A stretch of 64,000 bases of DNA, taken from Chroococcus sp. FPU101. Its GTDB lineage: Bacteria > Cyanobacteriota > Cyanobacteriia > Cyanobacteriales > Microcystaceae. The notes beneath the pieces are model-generated. The model was given only the letters and a program-made list of their open reading frames with translations, was not told the origin of the DNA and did not search any database. The stretch is from NCBI RefSeq assembly GCF_017312365.1, contig NZ_BLJI01000007.1, positions 62,001 to 126,000 on the forward strand, written 5' to 3'. Shown here piece by piece: positions 1 through 7,480 of the stretch. Position 1 is the first letter of the stretch. Each line of letters opens with the position of its first letter. The position numbers were made by a program, and so were the translations under genes.

Positions 1-2
1 GT

Positions 3-1937
3 AAGATTGAAATTGCTACATTAGTGGATAAAAAAAAGCGCATTGTAGCATCTTCTAGTTTACCGCGTTTTGGTACACTTTATGATCCACATGAGTTAGT
101 AACAAAAGCCTTATCATCGGGTGAACAAATCATCAGTACAGAAACCATTTCTTATAATGAATTGGCTAAAGATAGTCCTCGTTTGGCTCAACTTCGAGCG
201 CAAGAATTAGGAATCGATCCAGCAACTAAACCTAATTTTGTTATTCGCTATGTAGTAACACCCGTTCGTGCTTTAAATTCCCAGATTGTTGGGGCTTTAA
301 TTTCTGGAGATATTGTTAAATCGCCGATTGCAACTAATACGGTTAATGCTTTTGAGAGTGGATATAGTGCCGTTTATTTAGCTCAACCCAATCAAACTTT
401 TAAATTAGTGACCTCTGTAGTTAAAGCTAATTCTGCGCAAATGGATACTAATAATCTAACCATTTCTAACAATCCCATTTTAAAGGAGGCGATTACAGCA
501 AAAGACGGTCAAATTGTCACAGGGAGAGCCAAGCTAAACAATAAACCCTATACTCTAGCCGCTAAAGCAGTCAGAGACAATCACGGTGTACCAGTGGCAG
601 TTTTAGTACGCGGAACTTCTGAAGAGGGTTTAAATGCACTGATTTTCAATAGTTTAGCCCTACAAGGATTAGTTTTAGCTTTAGCATTGGCTCTCGGTCT
701 TGCTTTAATCTATTTATTAGCACGCACGATCGTTAATCCCATTGAAAAATTACAGAAAGTTACCGAAGCCTTTGCATCTGGCGATCGTCAAAAACGAGCC
801 GAAGCTTTTTCCCAAGATGAGATCGGTCAATTAACGAATACTTTTAACACATTAGCGGATAACATTGTTATCTCAGAAAGTTCCCTCGCCGAACAAGCTA
901 AACAACAAGAATTTGAAGCTAATAAACAACGCCAAGAGAAAGAAAGCTTACAAAAAGAAGTCGTAAGATTACTTCTTGAAATTGAAGAGGCACAAAGAGG
1001 AAACTTAACGGTTAGAGGAAAAGTGACTGAGGGTGTTGTTGGCTCAATTGCCGACGCATTTAATACAACCATTAGCAAACTACGGGATTTAGTCTTGCAG
1101 GTTCAAGTCGTCTCTAACCAAATGAATGAACTTTCGCAAAACGGTTCAACGTCAGTCCGTCATTTATCCGAAGCCGCTTCTACACAATCGGGTGAAATTA
1201 ATCAAGCCTTACAAACCGTTGCAGAGATCAATACATCAATCCAAACCGTTGCAGAATCAGCCACCGAAGCCGCTAAAATTGCTCGTCAAGCCTCCTCAGA
1301 AGCCACTGAAGGCGATTTAGCAATGGATAAAACCGTCAATAGTATCGAAACGATTCGGACAACCGTCGCTAGTACCGCCAAAAAAGTGAAACATCTTGCT
1401 GAATCGTCGCAAGAAATCTCGCAAATTGTCGAAATTATTTCAGGAATTTCCGAAAAAACGAACTTACTGGCTTTTAATGCCTCTGTAGAAGCAGCACGGG
1501 CGGGCGAAAATGGACAAGGTTTTCGGGTTGTTGCTGAAGAAGTTCGTCGTTTGGCTGACCGAGTGACGGAACAAACTAAAGAAATTCAAAACCTAATTTA
1601 CAATATTCAGCAAGAGACAGCGACCGTATTACAAGCAATGGAACAAAGTACGAGTGCGGTTGTGACAGGTACAGAATTCGCTTTACAAACGAAACAGATT
1701 TTACAAGGAATTGCCGCAACTAGCCAACAAATCGACACCTATCTCCAAGAAATTTCGAGTAGTACCACGATGCAAACTGAGGCATCACAACAGGTGAATC
1801 AAACGATGGAAGATGTGAGCGCGATCGCGATAACAACCTCATTAGAAGCGCAAGATGTGGTGAACTCATTACAAACCTTGGTCGAACAAGCCAAAGCACT
1901 GCAATCATCGATCGCTCAGTTCCAGTTGCAGTCCTAA
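3..1937 (+). CDS. Methyl-accepting chemotaxis protein (PilJ-like), 5' end outside window
   Basis: Membrane receptor of a chemotaxis/phototaxis-type pathway that would signal to a CheA kinase. The frame is already open at the window edge and reads sensibly ([13 protein letters not shown]), so the GTG at 24 is not the real start and the gene is 5' partial. Seen in order: an extracytoplasmic sensing region up to about base 640, a hydrophobic transmembrane segment at about 646-720, a HAMP linker at about 720-870, a coiled coil, and a methyl-accepting signalling domain with the conserved hairpin tip ([16 protein letters not shown]) near 1460-1510. The CheA-like gene follows 38 bp downstream on the same strand, which suggests one operon. 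Family assignment is firm; the stimulus is unknown. Confidence 0.9.
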   Translation, partial: KIEIATLVDKKKRIVASSSLPRFGTLYDPHELVTKALSSGEQIISTETISYNELAKDSPRLAQLRAQELGIDPATKPNFVIRYVVTPVRALNSQIVGALISGDIVKSPIATNTVNAFESGYSAVYLAQPNQTFKLVTSVVKANSAQMDTNNLTISNNPILKEAITAKDGQIVTGRAKLNNKPYTLAAKAVRDNHGVPVAVLVRGTSEEGLNALIFNSLALQGLVLALALALGLALIYLLARTIVNPIEKLQKVTEAFASGDRQKRAEAFSQDEIGQLTNTFNTLADNIVISESSLAEQAKQQEFEANKQRQEKESLQKEVVRLLLEIEEAQRGNLTVRGKVTEGVVGSIADAFNTTISKLRDLVLQVQVVSNQMNELSQNGSTSVRHLSEAASTQSGEINQALQTVAEINTSIQTVAESATEAAKIARQASSEATEGDLAMDKTVNSIETIRTTVASTAKKVKHLAESSQEISQIVEIISGISEKTNLLAFNASVEAARAGENGQGFRVVAEEVRRLADRVTEQTKEIQNLIYNIQQETATVLQAMEQSTSAVVTGTEFALQTKQILQGIAATSQQIDTYLQEISSSTTMQTEASQQVNQTMEDVSAIAITTSLEAQDVVNSLQTLVEQAKALQSSIAQFQLQS

Positions 1938-1975
1938 TTCTTTTAATTTATTTAATGATCTTGCCCTAAATTCCT

Positions 1976-3448
1976 ATGATTCAGTTAGATGAAGCAACTC
2001 TGGCCGCAATGACCCAAGAGGCTAGAATCTGTTTTTTAGAAGAAGATGCCCCAGAGTATTTACAAGCCTTAGAAACGGGTTTACAGAATCGCCATGATCC
2101 GAATTTTATCGAATTACTCCGAGCGACCCACTCTCTCAAAGGTGGTGCGGGGTTAGCGCAACTACCCAGTTTAAGAGAGTTAGCCCATCGTCTCGAAGAT
2201 CTTCTACAAGCGATTCAACTGCAACAGGTAAGCGATGTCGCTGAAAGCTGGACTCTCTTAGAGTGGGGCGTTTTTGAAGTGGCTAATATCTTGAATCATG
2301 CTCGTATGGATCAAGTAATTGAGGCTGATTTTGCTCTTTTAGAAATTTTAGCCTCCTTTACACCTACTGAATCGGAAGTATCTACAACCGAGCCGAACCC
2401 TACTTTAAATTCAATTCAACTCACCCTGATTCAAAAAGCACTAACTCAAGATTTAGAAGCGTGTTTGACCAGTGTTGAGGCTTTATCACCTGCTGATGCA
2501 CCCGATGTGATCACTGATGTGCTAACCACCTTTTTTGATCAATGTCTTTTATTAGGTGAAACTCTCGATTTACCTTGGCTAGTTGCCGAAATTGAACCCC
2601 TAGAACTGGTTTTAGCTGAGGCTACACCCGAAGAAGCTTTAGCGATTTCTCAACAAATTCTTAGTCAATTACGGTCTTTAAGAGATCAATATTTAATAGA
2701 GGTTTTAGCACCCGACCCCGTTGTTAACCCGTCTCCTGTTCCACAAGAAGAAAAAATAATTCTTTCACAAGTCCGCGTTCCTCTAAAACGATTAGAAGGA
2801 ATGACTTATCATGTCGAAGAACTGATCTTGACGCGGGAACGTCTCCGTTTACAACAAGAGCAATTACAACAGGCTAACCAACGTTTAAAGGATTTATCAC
2901 AGGTTTTTGAACCGATTCGAGAGCAAATACAATTATTATATGATCAGCTTGCTCTAACTCCTGTTTACTCAAAAAGTATCTTTCCTGCTCAAAGTACCTC
3001 ACAACTCGATTTTGATGCTCTAGAATTAGATCGCTATACTGACTTACACAGTAGTTTACAAACCTTTCAGGAATTAATCTTAAGGATTCAAGAAACACGC
3101 TTTGATTTAGACTTAATCAATCATGATTTTGCTGAAAATTTACAGCAATCTGAAAATAATTTAGATGGACTTTATCATCAACTCACTCAATCTCGTTTAG
3201 TTCCTTTTCGTCTTTTAGCGCAACGCTTTATCCCGCAACTGCAAAGCCTTAATCGACGCTATGGAAAATCCGTCGATTTAGTAATTGAAGGAGATGATAC
3301 TTTAGTTGATCAAGTGGTACTGGAAAATTTACAGACCCCCTTGACACATTTACTCAATAATGCCTTTGATCATGGCATCGAATCGGTTAGGATCGTTTGG
3401 CAACTGGCAAATCAGAAACCGCACAAATTCTACTTTCAGCTAAAGTAG
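1976..3448 (+). CDS. CheA-type hybrid histidine kinase, N-terminal fragment (frameshifted)
   Basis: Histidine kinase partner of the upstream receptor. It starts with a histidine phosphotransfer domain (ATHSLKGGAG, phosphorylatable His near residue 51), continues through a long helical linker and dimerisation region, and reaches the kinase N-box (NNAFDHGIES) before the frame goes wrong and stops at 3448 with a nonsense tail. The rest of the kinase continues in another frame from about 3390. Joined, the two pieces make a normal-looking CheA of roughly 870 residues with an attached response regulator. The break is one missing base, or two extra, near 3380-3396: either a real disruption or a sequencing error. 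Confidence 0.85.
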   Translation: MIQLDEATLAAMTQEARICFLEEDAPEYLQALETGLQNRHDPNFIELLRATHSLKGGAGLAQLPSLRELAHRLEDLLQAIQLQQVSDVAESWTLLEWGVFEVANILNHARMDQVIEADFALLEILASFTPTESEVSTTEPNPTLNSIQLTLIQKALTQDLEACLTSVEALSPADAPDVITDVLTTFFDQCLLLGETLDLPWLVAEIEPLELVLAEATPEEALAISQQILSQLRSLRDQYLIEVLAPDPVVNPSPVPQEEKIILSQVRVPLKRLEGMTYHVEELILTRERLRLQQEQLQQANQRLKDLSQVFEPIREQIQLLYDQLALTPVYSKSIFPAQSTSQLDFDALELDRYTDLHSSLQTFQELILRIQETRFDLDLINHDFAENLQQSENNLDGLYHQLTQSRLVPFRLLAQRFIPQLQSLNRRYGKSVDLVIEGDDTLVDQVVLENLQTPLTHLLNNAFDHGIESVRIVWQLANQKPHKFYFQLK

Positions 3449-4584
3449 AAAATAATATTTTGATGATTCAATTAAAAGATGATGGGCAAGGTATTAATTT
3501 AGTTCGCATTTATCAACAAGCTAAAGAGCAAGGTCTTTGTAACCCTGAGTCTACCTTTGAGGATTATTCAAGCGAACAAATTCTAGATTGGATCTTTCAG
3601 CCTCATTTTTCAACGGCTCAAACAATTAATGATTTATCAGGTCGCGGTGTCGGTTTGGATATTGTTCGGACGCAGATTCAGCGTTTGCGAGGTACGGTAC
3701 AAGTTAAAACGCAAGCGAATCAAGGGACAACATTTACATTAAAGTTACCGCTTAATTTAAGTTTAATGTCTCTGTCTTTGGTGCAACTCGAACAACGTTT
3801 GATCGCTTTGCCGAGTTTAAGTATTCTTGAATCGATGCCCTATCATGAATTAAATTGGCTTGATGATCGCCATACTACAGTAACTTGGCGCGAACAGGTT
3901 TTACCCATCATCTCTCTAAATGAATTATTACCCTGTCCTCAGTTACCATTAGAATCAATTAACCCTCGTGTCGCTTTAGTGGTTGCTGGTTCAGCTACAC
4001 CTTTTGTTATTTCTGTCAATAGTTTAATTGGTGAACGTTTATTAATTATTAAACCTTTTGATCAAACGATTATTACACCCCCTTACTTAGCGGGCTGTAC
4101 GATTTTGGGAAATGGGGAAATCGTACCCGTTTTATTACCTGAAGCTTTTGTGATCAATAATTCATTGATACCGCTTAAATCAACGCCCAAAACTAAAGTT
4201 AAAACACCGACGATTTTGGTTGTTGAAGATTCTGTGGCGACGCGACGCTTATTAGAACGAATTCTGACACGGGTGGGGTATACAACTTTAATGGCTAGAG
4301 ATGGACAAGAAGCACTTGATCGACTTGCTCAACATAGTGATGAAATTCATTTAGTGATTTCTGATGTAGAAATGCCTCGTGTTAATGGCTTTGAACTCTT
4401 ACAGCAAATCCGTTCTAACTCAGAATGGCGAAATCTTCCAATTATTATGGCAACTTCTCGGACAGGCGATCGACATATTCAACAAGCGATGCAACTTGGG
4501 GCGAGTGCTTATTTAGGTAAACCCATTCAAGCACAGGAATTATTAACAACTGTTGAAGTCTTGCTATCGGAGCAAAAAACTTAA
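3397..4584 (+). CDS. CheA-type hybrid histidine kinase, C-terminal fragment (ATPase, CheW-like, receiver)
   Basis: Continuation of the preceding kinase in a shifted frame. It begins right after the N-box (LATGKSETAQILL) and carries the ATP-binding G-boxes (KDDGQG; GRGVGLDIVR), a CheW-like scaffold domain, and a C-terminal response-regulator receiver domain with the phospho-acceptor aspartate in VISDVEMPR and the conserved lysine in LGKPI. The TTG at 3397 lacks an obvious ribosome site, so this piece is probably not translated on its own unless frameshifting occurs. Domain order (Hpt, kinase, CheW, REC) matches cyanobacterial phototaxis/pilus CheA hybrids. Confidence is high for identity, lower for whether an intact protein is made. 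Confidence 0.85.
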   Translation: MATGKSETAQILLSAKVENNILMIQLKDDGQGINLVRIYQQAKEQGLCNPESTFEDYSSEQILDWIFQPHFSTAQTINDLSGRGVGLDIVRTQIQRLRGTVQVKTQANQGTTFTLKLPLNLSLMSLSLVQLEQRLIALPSLSILESMPYHELNWLDDRHTTVTWREQVLPIISLNELLPCPQLPLESINPRVALVVAGSATPFVISVNSLIGERLLIIKPFDQTIITPPYLAGCTILGNGEIVPVLLPEAFVINNSLIPLKSTPKTKVKTPTILVVEDSVATRRLLERILTRVGYTTLMARDGQEALDRLAQHSDEIHLVISDVEMPRVNGFELLQQIRSNSEWRNLPIIMATSRTGDRHIQQAMQLGASAYLGKPIQAQELLTTVEVLLSEQKT

Positions 4585-4674
4585 TTTTTTGCCAAACTAA
4601 TCAAGTCAATCACTAAGTTTTTACTACATTTTTAATACTACTAAAATTTTGTAACATAACCTGAAAAGTAAGAA

Positions 4675-5424
4675 TTATAAATCCGTAAGCAAGATTGGTG
4701 AACCTTTATGTGTTTGCGGTGAGGCAGCATCCTCAACTGTTACAGCAATTTTTGAAATCAATTCCTTAGAACGATAAACTCGAGGAACCGTAAAAGTTTG
4801 AGAAACAGTTCCTTGAGCATCAACAACAAATGCTTCTGTTAGGATAGCTCCTTTGCTGTCAGTTGTGTAAGGGGCATCTTGCTCAAGCACTGTCCATAAA
4901 ACATAAACTTTTCCTGGTGGCAAAGGAGGTAGATTTTTTATGGTCAGTTCAGCTTCGAGATTATTTGGGTTAACTACTACTTTAGCCTCAGCCACCTCAG
5001 CCGCTTTTGTTCTTTCAAGAGAATAAGTAAGAGTTTCAAACTGTTTTTTAACAGGTTGAGTAGCTTTTAGGGTTTGCCGCAGACGGTAATTGTCTAAGCC
5101 CAAAACCAATACTAATAGAGCAGCGATACCACTAGCAATTTTGTACCACGATAAGGAAGATCGCTGGCGTAAGGGATGGCGGTGATTAGTTTGAGCAACA
5201 GCCGCCTGAAGAATAGTTGAACGAAGATGAGGAGGGGGTTCTACTTCTGGGAGGGCATAGGGCAAGAGTCCCAAAGCTTCTTCTAAACGATTAATTTCTA
5301 TAGACAATTGAGGATTCTCTGCCAAAAGTTGCTCTAACCTCTGTGCTTCTTCGGGGCTGAGATCGTTAAGAACGTAACCAACCATTAATTCTTCTAACTG
5401 TTCTGGAGGTAAAAATTCAGTCAT
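4675..5424 (-). CDS. Anti-sigma factor, RskA-like
   Basis: Predicted single-pass membrane anti-sigma factor that would hold the sigma factor encoded just upstream (8 bp gap, same strand). The N-terminal 90 residues form the acidic helical sigma-binding region (VGYVLNDLSPEEAQRLEQLL), one transmembrane helix lies at about residues 93-112, and the C-terminal part is a beta-rich extracytoplasmic domain typical of the RskA family (LPPLPPGKVYVLWTV). Length (249 residues) fits the family. No HxxxCxxC zinc motif is visible, so a ZAS-type redox mechanism is unlikely. The signal that releases the sigma factor cannot be read from the sequence. Confidence 0.85.
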   Translation of the reverse strand: MTEFLPPEQLEELMVGYVLNDLSPEEAQRLEQLLAENPQLSIEINRLEEALGLLPYALPEVEPPPHLRSTILQAAVAQTNHRHPLRQRSSLSWYKIASGIAALLVLVLGLDNYRLRQTLKATQPVKKQFETLTYSLERTKAAEVAEAKVVVNPNNLEAELTIKNLPPLPPGKVYVLWTVLEQDAPYTTDSKGAILTEAFVVDAQGTVSQTFTVPRVYRSKELISKIAVTVEDAASPQTHKGSPILLTDL

Positions 5425-5431
5425 AATGCCA

Positions 5432-6022
5432 CTATCTCACAAAATCTTCTAGGGTTTGTCTTAGCTTCAATAATCCGAGGCGGGAGCGAGTCTTGACGGT
5501 TCCTAGGGGGATCTTTAGCCGTTGAGCAATTTCTGTATAAGTAAGACCTTCGTAATAGAACATCTCCAAGACTTGACGCTGGTTTGGCGAAAGCTGCGCT
5601 AAGGCATTTTGAACTTGCTGGGAACGTTCAGCATAAGAGGCTCGCTCAAATGGAGTGTTCGTAAAGGTTTCGGTAGGTTGGGTTCTACGCCATCGCTCAA
5701 GAAAATTAAGAAAAGCACCGCGAGAGCGAAGTTTATCAATCGCCCGACAACGAGTCATAGTAGTTAGAAAGCTACTTACAGAGCCGCGAGACGGATCGTA
5801 CTGTTCTTTACGCCAGAGTGCCAAGAAAATCTCTTGGGTCAAATCTTCTGCTTCTTGAGAATTTTTCAAGATCTGAAGTGCTAATCCATACACAAGCCTT
5901 CCATAGCGGTCATAAAAAGTGTCTAAAGCCGAAATTTGTCCAGCTTTTAGGGACTCGAATAACTCTGTATCTGTTGGCGATATTGGAAGTGTCGGATTGT
6001 CGCTAGAGTCGTCAGAATTCAT
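5432..6022 (-). CDS. ECF-type RNA polymerase sigma factor
   Basis: Extracytoplasmic-function sigma factor of 196 residues. Region 2 is clear (GRLVYGLALQILKNSQEAED, then LTQEIFLALW and RAIDKLRSR), as is the region 4 helix-turn-helix (LSPNQRQVLEMFYYEGLTYT, then EIAQRLKIPLGTVKTR). It forms a two-gene unit with the downstream anti-sigma factor. It is divergent from a PEP-CTERM protein gene across a 360-bp spacer, a possible target of the sigma factor, although no promoter matching a known ECF consensus could be assigned with confidence. The start ATG at 6022 is the furthest upstream sensible codon. Confidence 0.9.
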   Translation of the reverse strand: MNSDDSSDNPTLPISPTDTELFESLKAGQISALDTFYDRYGRLVYGLALQILKNSQEAEDLTQEIFLALWRKEQYDPSRGSVSSFLTTMTRCRAIDKLRSRGAFLNFLERWRRTQPTETFTNTPFERASYAERSQQVQNALAQLSPNQRQVLEMFYYEGLTYTEIAQRLKIPLGTVKTRSRLGLLKLRQTLEDFVR

Positions 6023-6382
6023 ATCTTTTGAAGAGTAGACTTAAAACCATCATTAGAAAAGCGATGCCCAATCATAATAACGTAGCTAAGTTCATCATTA
6101 GCAAAGTGCCTTTTTATAGCCTTTAAGATAATACGAATGAGCAAGCCGATCGGTTTTCTGATCAGTGTTGATCAGGAGAAATTGTTAAGAAAGATTGCAA
6201 TTCAGACTTGAAATAAATCTGTAGCAGCATCTCCTCCGTAGTTGTACTAAAGCTGTTAATCAGTGAATCGGCATTCATTTTTTTAAGGCAGAAGCCTAAC
6301 TATCTAAGCTAAAGACGCTTATTTCAGTCCCCTTGAATGCCTCCTTTAGTTAAGCATTTCACTTACGGAGGGAAAAGTTCCC
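6023..6382. promoter_or_regulatory. Divergent intergenic region between sigma factor and PEP-CTERM gene
   Basis: This 360-bp spacer separates two divergent genes and should hold both promoters. One perfect dyad is visible: CTGATCA at 6158-6164 and TGATCAG at 6169-6175, seven-base arms around a four-base centre, a plausible operator. A good ribosome site (GGAGGG near 6367) precedes the PEP-CTERM start. No other gene or RNA is recognised. Confidence 0.4.
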
Positions 6383-7294
6383 ATGAAACTCGATAAGAAC
6401 AGTCAACGTATTGCTGCACTAGCGGTAGCCACAGTGTTTACGCTACTCGCTACTGCTCAATCCTCCAATGCCTCTAGTATCCAGTTGATCGGTCTAGACA
6501 ACAACAATAATCTATTTTTATTCGACTCCAATAATTCCAGTCAAACTCAGACTCGCTCTGTAACTGGAATTACTGGCAATTTGCTAGGAATTGACTTTCG
6601 TCCAGCCGATAATCAGCTTTATGGTCTTACGGACACCAGCAATATTTATACGATTAACACTGCTACAGGTGCTGCTACTTTTGTAAGTTCTCTCTCCACT
6701 GCATTCACTTCTGGATTTGAGTCAGGTATCGATTTTAATCCAGTCCCCGATCGCCTGCGGATTGTTGGTAGCAATAACCAGAACCTACGCGTTGATGTGG
6801 CTACAGGTGCAACTACTGTTGATGGAACACTTGCCTATGGCACTGGAGATGTTAACGTCGGAGTTGAGCCAAATCTTACCGCCGCGGCCTATACCAATTC
6901 GTTTTCGCCCTCCCCTGCCCCAAACCGCACAACTGAGCTATTCGGGATTGACTTTGGTCTTGACATCTTAGTCCAACAGAATCCTCCTAATGCTGGCACC
7001 CTAAATACAGTAGGTTCCCTTGGCGTTGACTTTGGTTCGACTGGGGGGTTTGATATTCTCTCAACTCAAAAGGGGAACAACATCACTAACATGGCTTTCG
7101 CTGCTTCTGGCTCAAGTCTATACACCATCAACTTATCTACTGGTGCTGCTACTACAGTGGGTACGATCGGTAACGGTAACGTCACTATTGTTGGACTTGC
7201 TGCTAGAACTGTTCCAGAGCCTAGTACAATTGGTGCTTTACTCGGTTTTTTGACTTTTGGCGTGATGACTCGTTTCCGCCGTCGTCTTAAGTAG
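6383..7294 (+). CDS. PEP-CTERM sorted protein with DUF4394-like domain
   Basis: Exported protein of 303 residues. It has an N-terminal signal peptide (about residues 9-30, ending near NASS), a repeat-rich beta domain resembling DUF4394 (repeated patterns such as GIDFRPADNQLYGLT, GIDFNPVPDRLRIVG and LYTINLSTGAATTVG), and a C-terminal sorting signal made of VPEPS, a hydrophobic stretch and a basic tail (RFRRRLK). PEP-CTERM proteins are processed by exosortase at the membrane and are often linked to exopolysaccharide. The gene has a strong ribosome site, ends in a clear terminator, and lies divergent from an ECF sigma factor operon. Function beyond export is unknown. Confidence 0.85.
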   Translation: MKLDKNSQRIAALAVATVFTLLATAQSSNASSIQLIGLDNNNNLFLFDSNNSSQTQTRSVTGITGNLLGIDFRPADNQLYGLTDTSNIYTINTATGAATFVSSLSTAFTSGFESGIDFNPVPDRLRIVGSNNQNLRVDVATGATTVDGTLAYGTGDVNVGVEPNLTAAAYTNSFSPSPAPNRTTELFGIDFGLDILVQQNPPNAGTLNTVGSLGVDFGSTGGFDILSTQKGNNITNMAFAASGSSLYTINLSTGAATTVGTIGNGNVTIVGLAARTVPEPSTIGALLGFLTFGVMTRFRRRLK

Positions 7295-7304
7295 CTTAAC
7301 TAAA

Positions 7305-7340
7305 TAGACCGCTAGGAGGTATATAGCGGTCTAAAAATAA
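7305..7340 (+). terminator. Rho-independent terminator after PEP-CTERM gene
   Basis: A perfect 10-bp stem (TAGACCGCTA at 7305-7314 and TAGCGGTCTA at 7324-7333) is followed by an A/T-rich run, eleven bases past the stop codon. Confidence 0.75.
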
Positions 7341-7480
7341 ATATTTTAACGGATGAAATAAGGACAAACTACGGTGAAGATACTGAGAAGCGAAAGTAAC
7401 CTAACACAATGACAAAGAGGCTTGAAAGCTTTCAGTAAACAGCCATTCAAAGTGTCAGCCTTGAATGCTACGAGTCAAGT

